Shown in pieces: positions 1 to 7,618 of a DNA stretch of 64,000 bases. The notes beneath the pieces were generated by a model, which was not told where the DNA came from, did not search any database, and worked only from the letters and a program-made list of their open reading frames with translations. The first letter of the stretch is position 1, and each line of letters starts with the position of its first letter. Source of the stretch: Methylotenera_A sp044222005 (lineage in GTDB: Bacteria; Pseudomonadota; Gammaproteobacteria; Burkholderiales; Methylophilaceae); the NCBI GenBank assembly GCA_044222005.1, contig JBGANY010000006.1, positions 1 to 64,000 of the forward strand. The letters are read 5' to 3'. The translations under genes were made by a program, and so were the position numbers.

Positions 1-36
1 TGAATCCTGTGCTCTAACCAGCTGAGCTACATCACC
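1..36 (-). tRNA. tRNA, 5' part only (probably tRNA-Met, CAU)
   Basis: Read on the minus strand, the acceptor strand GGTGATG, TA, the D-arm GCTC...GAGC and the anticodon stem CAGGA follow tRNA spacing exactly. The anticodon loop begins TTCA, so the first two anticodon bases are C and A, and the third lies outside the window. CAU (elongator Met) fits best; CAA (Leu) would normally have a longer D-loop. The 3' half is cut off by the window edge. Confidence 0.8.
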
Positions 37-125
37 ATGTAAACTTTTAACAAGGGCGCAATTCTATTGTTTTAGGCGTGAATTGTCAAAAATAGTTTGC
101 GTTTATGCGCTAAATTTTTTGAATT

Positions 126-1211
126 TTAAACATTAAACCTGAAGTGCATCACGTCGCCATCTTGCACAATATATTCTTTGCCTTCCAGCCGCATTTTGCC
201 GGCTTCTTTGCTGCCTTGTTCGCCTTTGTTTTTCACGTATTCGTCATAGGCAATCACTTCAGCGCGAATAAAGCCGCGTTCAAAATCGGTGTGGATAACG
301 CCTGCGGCCTGCGGTGCGGTGGCGCCTTTTTTCACAGTCCAGGCGCGTACTTCCTGCACGCCGGCGGTGAAATAGGTTTGCAAGCCAAGCAAATCGTAAG
401 CGGCACGAATTACGCGGTTCAGGCCGGGTTCGTCCTGGCCGAGTTCAGCCAGAAACAGGGCTTTGTCTTCGTCTTCCAGCTCAGAAATCTCGGCTTCGAT
501 TTTAGCGCAAATGCACACTACAGGCGCATGTTCGGCTTTGCCCAACGCGACAACTTTATCTAAATACGGGTTATTTTCAAAGCCTTTTTCGTCCACGTTG
601 GCCAGGTACATCACAGGTTTTACGGTAATCAGGCACAGCGGTCTAATGAGCTGTAATTGGTCCGCATCCAGACCCATTGTGCGTACCGGGGCGCTGGTAT
701 CCAGATGCTTTTGAATTTTTTCACACAAAGCGACCAGAGCAATGGCGTCTTTGTCGCCGGATTTGGCTTTTTTGCTTTCGCGCTGCAGCGTTTTTTCAAC
801 CGTTTCCATATCTGCAAGCGCCAGTTCGGTATTGATGACTTCAATGTCAGAAAGCGGATCTACCTTGCCTGCCACATGCACCACGTTGCTGTCGTCAAAA
901 CAGCGCACCACGTGTGCGATGGCGTCGGTTTCGCGGATGTTGGCGAGGAACTTGTTGCCCAGGCCTTCGCCCTTGGATGCGCCAGCTACCAGGCCGGCAA
1001 TATCAACAAACTCTACAATCGCCGGCTGCACGCGCTGCGGCTTTACAATGTCAATCAGCGGCTGCATGCGCTTGTCTGGCACTTCTACAATGCCGACGTT
1101 AGGCTCAATGGTGCAAAACGGATAATTCTCCGCCGCGATGCCCGCCTTGGTGATTGCATTGAAAAGTGTAGATTTGCCTACGTTCGGAAGTCCAACTATG
1201 CCGCATTGCAT
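126..1211 (-). CDS. ychF: YchF, ribosome-binding Obg-family ATPase
   Basis: YchF is a cytosolic P-loop NTPase of the Obg group that binds ribosomes and prefers ATP; in E. coli it is linked to the oxidative stress response. The 361-residue length matches the family. The Walker A motif GLPNVGKS lies at about residues 7-14, the DIAGLVAGASKGEGLGNKFL region is switch II, and NVDE near residue 206 replaces the usual NKxD, which is the known reason for ATP rather than GTP preference. A TGS-like domain occupies the C-terminal fifth. It follows pth on the same strand after 17 bases, the usual proteobacterial pair. The start gives a conventional N-terminus directly before the P-loop. Confidence 0.97.
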   Translation of the reverse strand: MQCGIVGLPNVGKSTLFNAITKAGIAAENYPFCTIEPNVGIVEVPDKRMQPLIDIVKPQRVQPAIVEFVDIAGLVAGASKGEGLGNKFLANIRETDAIAHVVRCFDDSNVVHVAGKVDPLSDIEVINTELALADMETVEKTLQRESKKAKSGDKDAIALVALCEKIQKHLDTSAPVRTMGLDADQLQLIRPLCLITVKPVMYLANVDEKGFENNPYLDKVVALGKAEHAPVVCICAKIEAEISELEDEDKALFLAELGQDEPGLNRVIRAAYDLLGLQTYFTAGVQEVRAWTVKKGATAPQAAGVIHTDFERGFIRAEVIAYDEYVKNKGEQGSKEAGKMRLEGKEYIVQDGDVMHFRFNV

Positions 1212-1228
1212 CTAAATTCTCTCTTCAG

Positions 1229-1795
1229 TTATTTTGTGTGTAATTTTAACATGGCGCCTTCAAAATCGCCTGCAAGCATTAAATTCACTACGCCAGAAGC
1301 CGCATGGATACTTGCTTCCACAGCATCATTTTCTTGTTTCGTAGGCGCTTTTAATACGTAATTCACCACTTCGTTCTTGTCGCCCGGGTGGTCAATGCCG
1401 ATGCGCAAGCGCCAATAATCCGCCGTGCCCAGCGCGGCATGAATGCTTTTTAATCCGTTGTGTCCGCCATGCCCGCCGCCAAACTTGAGCTTGGCGGTAC
1501 CGGCAGGCAAATCTAGTTCATCGTGAATCACCAAAATCTCAGCCGGCGTGATTTTGTAGTAATTGGCAAGCGCCGCCACGGATTTGCCGCTGGCGTTCAT
1601 AAAAGTAGTGGGCTTGAGCAGCCACACATCCTGATTGAGCTTCCCGGCCATGCCAAAAAACTTGGCGTCCAGCGTTAGCTTGCTATTAGTCTGCGCAGCG
1701 ATTTCATCAATAAACCAAAAGCCAGCATTGTGGCGCGTGGCTTCGTATTTGTCGCCAGGGTTGCCAAGCCCAACTAAGAGTTTAATGCCGTTCAT
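1229..1795 (-). CDS. pth: Peptidyl-tRNA hydrolase
   Basis: Cleaves the ester bond of peptidyl-tRNAs that drop off the ribosome, recycling tRNA in the cytosol. The protein has 188 residues, normal for bacterial Pth. GLGNPG near residue 10, TRHNAGFWF with the catalytic histidine near residue 22, and VIHDELDLPAG with the conserved aspartate near residue 95 are all present. It lies between rplY and ychF on the minus strand, a standard translation-linked cluster. A hairpin with A/T flanks lies between rplY and this gene, so pth may rely partly on read-through or on its own promoter. Confidence 0.97.
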   Translation of the reverse strand: MNGIKLLVGLGNPGDKYEATRHNAGFWFIDEIAAQTNSKLTLDAKFFGMAGKLNQDVWLLKPTTFMNASGKSVAALANYYKITPAEILVIHDELDLPAGTAKLKFGGGHGGHNGLKSIHAALGTADYWRLRIGIDHPGDKNEVVNYVLKAPTKQENDAVEASIHAASGVVNLMLAGDFEGAMLKLHTK

Positions 1796-1812
1796 GGTGG
1801 TTAGTATAAATA

Positions 1813-1847
1813 AAAAACGCGCACTTAACTTTTAAGCGCGCGTTTTT
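1813..1847 (-). terminator. Hairpin after rplY, terminator or attenuator
   Basis: The arms AAAAACGCGC (1813-1822) and GCGCGTTTTT (1838-1847) are perfect inverted repeats around a 15-base loop. Read on the minus strand the stem is followed by a T-rich stretch, as in a Rho-independent terminator. It sits between the rplY stop (1864) and the pth start (1795). The A/T flanks on both sides would let it act in either direction, but no plus-strand gene ends here. Confidence 0.75.
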
Positions 1848-1863
1848 AATAGCAATTGCCGGA

Positions 1864-2493
1864 TTATTCAGCGGCTGGTGCTGCAGTTTCAGCAGCGCCT
1901 TCAGCTGCATCATCAGAAACGCTGCCACGTGTTTTGGCGATTGATGCAACTGCTGCATCGTTACCGTGCGCCAATTGTACAAACTCAACGCCTTTAGGCA
2001 GCTTGATTTGTGACAAATGCACTGAGTGGCCGATTTCCAGATTAGCCAAATCAACTTCAACGAACTCTGGCAAGTCTTTTGGCAAGCAGCTTACTTCTGC
2101 TTCTGTCAGGACGTGTGCGACGATACCGCCACCCAGTTTAACGCCTGGGGCGATTTCTGCATTCATAAAGTGGAAAGGCACTTTAACGTGGATTTTCTCG
2201 GTTGCTGAAACACGTTGAAAATCAATGTGTTGAATAGTGTTACGTACTGGGTGCATTTGATAATCACGCAACAACACGCTTTCTTTTTTGCCATCTAAAT
2301 TCAAGTTTAAGATAGACGCGTGAAAAGCCTCATGGCGGAATTGCAAAAACAATTCTTTGTGATTGATTTCAAGGTTAACGGCGTCTTTGCCGCCACCATA
2401 AACCACACCCGGCACATTGCCAGCGCGACGTAGACGGCGGCTCGCACCCGTACCTTTGACGTCACGTTTGACTGCATTAATTTCGATACTCAT
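1864..2493 (-). CDS. rplY: 50S ribosomal protein L25, long (Ctc) form
   Basis: L25 binds 5S rRNA in the large subunit. At 209 residues this is the long Ctc/TL5 type: an N-terminal 5S-binding beta-barrel (about residues 1-95, with VKRDVKGTGASRRLRRAG) followed by a C-terminal beta domain (about 96-190), then a low-complexity Ala/Glu tail (AAEGAAETAAPAAE). The gene follows prs, as in many proteobacteria. An inverted repeat lies between prs and rplY. The ATG at 2493 is preceded on the minus strand by AGGAG at good spacing. Confidence 0.97.
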   Translation of the reverse strand: MSIEINAVKRDVKGTGASRRLRRAGNVPGVVYGGGKDAVNLEINHKELFLQFRHEAFHASILNLNLDGKKESVLLRDYQMHPVRNTIQHIDFQRVSATEKIHVKVPFHFMNAEIAPGVKLGGGIVAHVLTEAEVSCLPKDLPEFVEVDLANLEIGHSVHLSQIKLPKGVEFVQLAHGNDAAVASIAKTRGSVSDDAAEGAAETAAPAAE

Positions 2494-2544
2494 TTTGTTA
2501 CTCCTAATTGTGCTGCTTATTTAACAGCGGTACTGCACTAAAAT

Positions 2545-2568
2545 CTGTTTTCCGCGACCAGAAAACAG
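2545..2568 (-). terminator. Inverted repeat between prs and rplY
   Basis: CTGTTTTC (2545-2552) and GAAAACAG (2561-2568) form a perfect 8-base stem with an 8-base loop. On the minus strand it is followed by ATTTTAG. It may end or attenuate prs transcription before rplY. The stem is A/T-rich and short, so it would be a weak terminator. Confidence 0.5.
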
Positions 2569-2590
2569 GGTGAAAACATAATCCTAAAAT

Positions 2591-3547
2591 TTAATCTAGG
2601 AATAATGAGGACACGGAATCCTCACAGCTAATTCTGCGTATGGTTTCTGCCAGCAATTCTGCCGCGCTTAACTGGCGGATTTTTTTGCAGCTGGCTGATT
2701 CTTTGCTGAGCGGAATGGTGTTGGTGACGACCAGTTCATCCAGCTCGGAATTTGCAATGCGCTCAGCCGCATTGCCTGATAATACGGGATGTGTGGCGTA
2801 TGCCAACACTCTTTTCGCCCCATGCTCTTTTAAAGCCGCTGCAGCTTCGCACAGTGTATTGGCCGTATCGACCATGTCATCCATGATCACGCAGGTGCGG
2901 TCAGCCACTTCGCCAATAATGTTCATTACTTTGGCCACATTTGGTTTCGGGCGGCGTTTGTCGATGATGGCCAGATCAGAGTTCAATTGTTTGGCAGCCG
3001 CGCGTGCGCGTACCACACCACCCACGTCGGGTGAAACCACCACTAAATCCTGGTAATTTTTCTTGCGCAAGTCATCCAGTAAAATGGGTGTGGCATAAAT
3101 ATTGTCTACCGGAATGTCAAAGAAACCTTGAATCTGGTCCGAGTGCAAATCCATGGTCAGCAGACGGTTGACGCCTACGCTGGTGAGCATGTTGGCGACC
3201 ACTTTTGCGGTAATGGCCACACGGGCAGAGCGTGGACGGCGATCTTGCCGCGAATAGCCCAAATAAGGGATAGCTGCTGTGATGCGGCCAGCGGAAGAGC
3301 GGCGCAGCGCATCGACCATGACCATGACTTCCATCAGGCTGTCGTTGGTAGGGTGGCTGGTGGACTGCAACACGAATACGTCGCGGCCACGCACATTCTC
3401 AAGCAGCTCAAGCATGACTTCGCCATCGCTAAAGCGGCCAACATCGGCGCGGCCAAGCTCAATACCCAGATGCTTCGCGACTTGCTGCGCCAGCTCCGGG
3501 TTGGCATTGCCTGTAAACACCATCATGCTGCCACTACTCAATTTCAC
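2591..3547 (-). CDS. prs: Ribose-phosphate pyrophosphokinase (PRPP synthetase)
   Basis: Makes PRPP from ribose 5-phosphate and ATP, feeding nucleotide, histidine and tryptophan synthesis. The 318-residue length is typical of the class I enzyme. Visible signatures are RQDRRPRSARVAITAK (catalytic flexible loop), DLHSDQIQGFF with the conserved metal-binding DLH, VVVSPDVGGVVRARA, and the PRPP loop CVIMDDMVDTANTL near residue 218. The start used gives an N-terminus a few residues longer than in some homologues; the second methionine pair at residues 8-9 is an alternative. It follows tRNA-Gln, separated by a terminator. Confidence 0.97.
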   Translation of the reverse strand: MKLSSGSMMVFTGNANPELAQQVAKHLGIELGRADVGRFSDGEVMLELLENVRGRDVFVLQSTSHPTNDSLMEVMVMVDALRRSSAGRITAAIPYLGYSRQDRRPRSARVAITAKVVANMLTSVGVNRLLTMDLHSDQIQGFFDIPVDNIYATPILLDDLRKKNYQDLVVVSPDVGGVVRARAAAKQLNSDLAIIDKRRPKPNVAKVMNIIGEVADRTCVIMDDMVDTANTLCEAAAALKEHGAKRVLAYATHPVLSGNAAERIANSELDELVVTNTIPLSKESASCKKIRQLSAAELLAETIRRISCEDSVSSLFLD

Positions 3548-3574
3548 TCATCCCTAACACAAGTTAAAAAATAA

Positions 3575-3605
3575 AAGCGTGTAAATCAGTAAAATCTACA
3601 CGCTT
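3575..3605 (-). terminator. Rho-independent terminator after tRNA-Gln
   Basis: AAGCGTGTA (3575-3583) pairs perfectly with TACACGCTT (3597-3605) around a 13-base loop. On the minus strand the stem is followed by TTATTTTTT, the expected U-tract. It separates the tRNA-Gln transcript from prs. Confidence 0.85.
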
Positions 3606-3625
3606 ATTTTGCTTTTATAAAAATC

Positions 3626-3702
3626 TGGCTGGGGAGGAAGGATTCGAACCTTCGCATGCCGGAATCAAAATCCGGTGCCTTAACCAGCTTGGCGACTCCC
3701 CA
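3626..3702 (-). tRNA. tRNA-Gln (anticodon UUG)
   Basis: On the minus strand the sequence folds as a complete 77-base tRNA including the encoded CCA. The acceptor arms TGGGGAG and CTCCCCA pair, the anticodon stem is CCGGA/TCCGG around the loop TTTTGAT, which gives anticodon TTG, and the T-arm carries GGTTCGAATCC. The 5' U-A first pair is typical of tRNA-Gln. It lies between ispE and prs, a common betaproteobacterial arrangement. Confidence 0.96.
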
Positions 3703-3742
3703 ATAAACTTATTTTGCTAATTCCAATAATTTATTTACTAAA

Positions 3743-4615
3743 TTATTCAGCTAAACTAAAGCATGGATGCTTGTTTAAGCCTTTAGCCACAAACCCGGCT
3801 ATATTTGCCGGTTTTTGCGCCAAAATCGCATCTGCTTGCTGTTGTGAATTAACTGCTACAAATACAGACGCACCCGAGCCGCTCATTCGCGCTGAACCAA
3901 ACTGGTTAAGCCATTTCAAGGCTGATGCAACTGCAGGAAATTCTTCACATACTACTGCTTCAAGATCGTTTCTAAAACTACTAGAATGCGCACCTAAATT
4001 CTGGGCTCTTGAAAAGTCCGCTATTTTCAATGGTTTCGTGTCTCTTGTCAATCCGGAATTGGCAAAAACTTGTGCGGTAGAAACATGAACCGGCGGCGTC
4101 AGCACCACATAATGCTGCTGGGAGATCTCAATTTTGGTGAGTTGCTCGCCAACGCCCTCTGCCCAGGCGTTTTGCCCGAACACAAACACTGGCACATCGG
4201 CGCCCAGCATCAGGCCGATGCGCATGAGCTGCTCGCGGCTTAAATTTAGCTGCCATAAGTGATTTAACGCCAGCAGCATGGTTGCAGCATCCGAGCTGCC
4301 GCCGCCCAGGCCCCCACCCATGGGAATGTGCTTCTCAACACCGTATTCCACCCCCAGTTTGCAGCCGGTTTCGCGCTGCAGGGCACTGGCCGCCAAGGCG
4401 CATAGATCCTGGCTTGCAGGCACGTTATTTATTTCGTTGAGGCGCTTGATTTCGCCTGTTTTCGTGGGTTTCAGGTAAATCGTGTCGTAATAATCCAGCA
4501 GCTGGAACACGCTTTGCAGTGTGTGGTAACCATCGGCACGCCGGCCGGTGATGTGCAAAAACAGGTTGATTTTTGCAGGTGCCAGAAATGATTGAAAGTT
4601 TTGCATACACGCCAT
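3743..4615 (-). CDS. ispE: 4-diphosphocytidyl-2-C-methyl-D-erythritol kinase
   Basis: Phosphorylates CDP-methylerythritol in the non-mevalonate isoprenoid pathway. It is a GHMP-family kinase of 290 residues, the normal length. The N-terminal PAKINLFLHI substrate motif and the ATP-binding glycine-rich loop PMGGGLGGGSSDAA (about residues 98-111) are intact, and the C-terminal RMSGSGASVF glycine motif is present. Two in-frame ATGs (4615 and 4606) are possible starts; neither has a strong ribosome-binding site. In many proteobacteria lolB lies directly upstream; here two extra genes separate them. Confidence 0.96.
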   Translation of the reverse strand: MACMQNFQSFLAPAKINLFLHITGRRADGYHTLQSVFQLLDYYDTIYLKPTKTGEIKRLNEINNVPASQDLCALAASALQRETGCKLGVEYGVEKHIPMGGGLGGGSSDAATMLLALNHLWQLNLSREQLMRIGLMLGADVPVFVFGQNAWAEGVGEQLTKIEISQQHYVVLTPPVHVSTAQVFANSGLTRDTKPLKIADFSRAQNLGAHSSSFRNDLEAVVCEEFPAVASALKWLNQFGSARMSGSGASVFVAVNSQQQADAILAQKPANIAGFVAKGLNKHPCFSLAE

Positions 4616-4672
4616 TTTAGCGCATGTGCATCCATAGCCAGAAGGTTGGCTTAAATTAATCTTTTATTTGGT

Positions 4673-5941
4673 TTACTCCACAATCACTCTACCGTTCAAG
4701 GCTTGCACCGGGCGGTTGTTATGGTGTTTCACCGCGCGTTCAAAAGCCTCTATTTGCGCCTTGGATGCCGTCATGGGGGTTTTCATCAATAACCAGCGCA
4801 CACCTTCGCTGCATGGTGGTGTGGTGAGTGAGCCGCTAAATCGATAATAAGCGCGGTTTTCCGGAATGAGTTCGCTCGGAATCACCCTGCTCTTTAGCGA
4901 AACTGGCGCACCTTCTTTGTCAGGCAACTGCGACCAGAGTTTTTCCAGGCCCGGGTTGGCTTCGCCTTCCTTGAACATGACGCCGATCACGGTAAGGTTG
5001 CCCTTGGAATCGGCATGTACAAAGTGTGCTTCTAACGGGTAGGATTTGCCATTGATAGTATTTTCGCTGGGTGCGTGAAAATGCACCTGCTTCATTTGGT
5101 ATGGCGCGCTATCCAGCACCAGCATGTTGCCTTGCTTAAAGTTCGCCTGCACGGTATGGCCGTTATTAACAATATCCTTTGCAGGAAACTTCTGTATTCC
5201 CTTAAGCGGTTTTAACGATGCACGCATCGTATTCTCAATGTTGATAGGGGACTGGTTGCGCCCGGTTTCACATGTAGCGAACTCTGGACTGAGCTTGGCC
5301 CAATTGTCAGGTCCTTGTTTACCTTCATAGGCCCAATGGACTTTATGGGCTTGTGCATTGGCGACACTTTGTTTATCTGGTTGTGCAACCGATGCGGCAA
5401 CAGGTTTAGCCGCTGGTTCAGATTTCTCTGCGACGGTTTCTACTTTTGTTTCTGCCTTTTCGTTTTCACTCTTTTCGGGTTTGGCTACAGGTGTACCCGG
5501 TTTTTCTGCAACTGGCTTGGACTCTGCAGGAGTGGAAGCAGGTTTGTTTGCAAGGCACACATGGCGCATGGCGATGTCGACGTCGGATTCCGGCACAGGC
5601 TCGATAAATTCGGCATTTTTAGGGTCAACGCCTGCGGAGAATACAAGCGTATGATCCAGGTATTGAAACACCTGTGACGTAGCAGATTTTTGGGTGTTGC
5701 AATCAAAAAACCACAGTAGCTTTGAAAGGTTGTATTCTGTGCCTACTGTTTCCAGATTTTTTTGCGGTGTTTTGTAGTCAATCTTTACCCAGGCCTTTTT
5801 AAATGTATCCTGTTGCAGCACGGATTGCTTGTCCAGCATGAGTTTTGAGCTGCTATTTTCGCTCAGTTTTACCCAGATGGCCGCATGACCATTGCCGCAG
5901 AGGCTGATGGATAACAGTAAAAATATAATGACTTTTTTCAT
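4673..5941 (-). CDS. Exported fusion: surface-adhesin-E-like domain plus alpha-carbonic anhydrase
   Basis: The likely start is the ATG at 5941 (MKKVIIFLLL...), giving 422 residues and a Sec signal peptide ending near GHA; a GTG 15 bases upstream is an in-frame alternative. Residues of about 21-132 resemble the surface-adhesin protein E family (a tryptophan near the start, DC, final C). A roughly 70-residue Lys/Glu/Ala/Pro linker follows. From about residue 204 to the end lies an alpha-carbonic anhydrase with zinc ligands in QVHFHAPSEN and EAHFVH, and the LTTPPCSEGV motif. It should hydrate CO2 in the periplasm. Together with the next gene it interrupts the usual lolB-ispE pair, suggesting acquisition. 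The carbonic anhydrase assignment is firm; the N-terminal role is unknown. Confidence 0.9.
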   Translation of the reverse strand: MKKVIIFLLLSISLCGNGHAAIWVKLSENSSSKLMLDKQSVLQQDTFKKAWVKIDYKTPQKNLETVGTEYNLSKLLWFFDCNTQKSATSQVFQYLDHTLVFSAGVDPKNAEFIEPVPESDVDIAMRHVCLANKPASTPAESKPVAEKPGTPVAKPEKSENEKAETKVETVAEKSEPAAKPVAASVAQPDKQSVANAQAHKVHWAYEGKQGPDNWAKLSPEFATCETGRNQSPINIENTMRASLKPLKGIQKFPAKDIVNNGHTVQANFKQGNMLVLDSAPYQMKQVHFHAPSENTINGKSYPLEAHFVHADSKGNLTVIGVMFKEGEANPGLEKLWSQLPDKEGAPVSLKSRVIPSELIPENRAYYRFSGSLTTPPCSEGVRWLLMKTPMTASKAQIEAFERAVKHHNNRPVQALNGRVIVE

Positions 5942-6088
5942 GCTGCCTGTGTCCACATGTAACCAGCATAAATTATGCGCAAGTACAGGTGTTTTTTAAT
6001 GCAGAAGCAGAGCTGGAATTTGGCGTTAATTCCAGGTTTCGGGTGTGTCTGGAGGAGGCTGCAAAGCAAATGGCAAGGGTATCAAAAG

Positions 6089-6925
6089 CTAGAACAGCGC
6101 ACGCTCCCTAAGCCATTTGGTGGCAATCCATTTTTCGCCAGCTAATACAGGCATGCCCGCGTGCAAGGTTTGGGGATAGGGCTCGCCATGCGGGGCTATA
6201 CTTTCAAAATACAGGGCAAAGCCTTTTTTGGCCGCGACGGTGAGTCCTAGATTAGGTAAATCAGTGCTGCCGCCCAGCGTCGGAGTATTGAGGTACATCA
6301 CCAGCGTGGCCAGCCGTTGCCCGGCATGCGCAAGCGCTGATTGGCTGCCGGCCTCTTCAGGCGGGAAATAATCATAATGCGGTCGATATTTTCCGCCCAC
6401 CCCGTAATGCAGTATCTGAATCGCTTCCTGCTGGTTCACCGGAAAGCCAAACAATCTGCTTATCCGGTTCTCAATTTCAATCACGATCTCATTGCTTTGA
6501 TGCTCGAGATGCGTGCCGCGCGAGATGCGTTCCGGGTGCTTTACGAATTCACCGGTTTGCGGATCCACCACTGTGGAATCCTGCATTTTTGCCAGCGACA
6601 GCGCAATCAGCGCATCGCACTCGGCGTCGCTTAAGAAGTTCTCAAACACCATCAGCCTTGGCGTGGCAAGTGCGATAACGGGTTTTATTGTGGTTGTATC
6701 TTCCCGTTGCTGTGCGATTTTTTGCCACGCTTCGCTCATCTGTAAGCCGGGCAGAGAAGAGTCTGCGATCAAGCCCGCTTTCTCAAAGGCTTTAACCACC
6801 AGACTGTGCGCGTTTGCAGCAGGGTGGCCGGCCTGTTGCAGCGCCTCGATCATCGATTCCAGACTGCAGCCCCTGGCTATCTGCGATTCCAGCCAGTCAT
6901 TTAGGGAGTCTTGAACTTGTTTCAT
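6089..6925 (-). CDS. 2-oxoglutarate/Fe(II) oxygenase, prolyl 4-hydroxylase-like
   Basis: The C-terminal 190 residues match the P4Hc family: RISRGTHLEH, then PHYDYF supplying the first His and the Asp of the iron triad, TLHAGMPV supplying the second His, and GEKWIATKWLRE with the lysine that binds 2-oxoglutarate. The N-terminal 85 residues (helical, with a segment on the pattern of a small helical bundle) are not recognised as a catalytic part. No signal peptide is seen, so it should act in the cytoplasm. Its substrate cannot be read from the sequence; bacterial relatives hydroxylate prolines of proteins such as EF-Tu, or small molecules. It lies between lolB and the carbonic anhydrase fusion on the same strand. 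Confidence 0.88.
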   Translation of the reverse strand: MKQVQDSLNDWLESQIARGCSLESMIEALQQAGHPAANAHSLVVKAFEKAGLIADSSLPGLQMSEAWQKIAQQREDTTTIKPVIALATPRLMVFENFLSDAECDALIALSLAKMQDSTVVDPQTGEFVKHPERISRGTHLEHQSNEIVIEIENRISRLFGFPVNQQEAIQILHYGVGGKYRPHYDYFPPEEAGSQSALAHAGQRLATLVMYLNTPTLGGSTDLPNLGLTVAAKKGFALYFESIAPHGEPYPQTLHAGMPVLAGEKWIATKWLRERALF

Positions 6926-6969
6926 CCTGATTCAGTGCATTTATACCGGTAGTTTTGTGTTCCTGGGCG

Positions 6970-7584
6970 CTAATTTCCAGCGCTAGTCCAATTTTCCACT
7001 AGTAATTTTATATTCACTTTTTCGCTTTTAAGTATAATTTTTCCGGGCAAAAAGTAGCCGCTATTATCAGCATAATTTTGATATTCAATATCCCAGCCGT
7101 CCTGTTTCAGCGTAGTAAACTGGCCTTGTTCATTCCATGTGGCTGCGTCTATTCTGCTGGCTGTCGGCTTGCCTAACGCCCAATCGCTAAGTCCCTCCAG
7201 AGGCAAGCGCCAGCCTAGCGTGGCTTCGGTGAGGCTTTCAGCATCCTTAGCAGTGGTGGAGCGGCCGTCTTGCGTGGTGAGCGTAACGCCACCGGGCCCT
7301 TTGCTGATGTTGGCGACTTTGCCGCCCACGGGCGAATACACATTAATATTATCTTCGGCGGTTTGATGCTGCCATTCAATACCGCCTGTGAAGCCGCGCG
7401 GGTTGGTGACTACGCCTAAACGGCCTTTGAGCGAGAATGTTTTGATGCTGGCAAGCGTAGCGAGATGCTGTTGATTGATGCTTGATGTCGTAGGCGGCTG
7501 AGGCGGCGGTAGGGTCGCACAACCAGATAGGCCCAATATCAACGGAACAATGGCTGAAAATAAGATATTCCGGCTAAGCAGCAA
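6970..7584 (-). CDS. lolB: Outer-membrane lipoprotein receptor LolB
   Basis: LolB receives lipoproteins from the periplasmic carrier LolA and inserts them in the outer membrane. The 204-residue protein starts with a lipoprotein signal peptide whose lipobox is LSGC (Cys near residue 22), followed by the family's SIKTFSLKGRLGV segment and GGIEWQH. The fold-typical C-terminal WxIxYQNY segment is present. It follows the TPR gene by 34 bases on the same strand, the usual TPR-lolB-ispE order apart from the two inserted genes. Confidence 0.93.
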   Translation of the reverse strand: MLLSRNILFSAIVPLILGLSGCATLPPPQPPTTSSINQQHLATLASIKTFSLKGRLGVVTNPRGFTGGIEWQHQTAEDNINVYSPVGGKVANISKGPGGVTLTTQDGRSTTAKDAESLTEATLGWRLPLEGLSDWALGKPTASRIDAATWNEQGQFTTLKQDGWDIEYQNYADNSGYFLPGKIILKSEKVNIKLLVENWTSAGN

Positions 7585-7618
7585 ATTTAGACTCTACAAG
7601 ATTTAAAAACTGAAAGAT

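Noticed and set aside
657..1361. Long plus-strand frames opposite ychF
   Set aside because: They are antisense to a well-recognised gene and have no family motif; GC-driven shadow frames.
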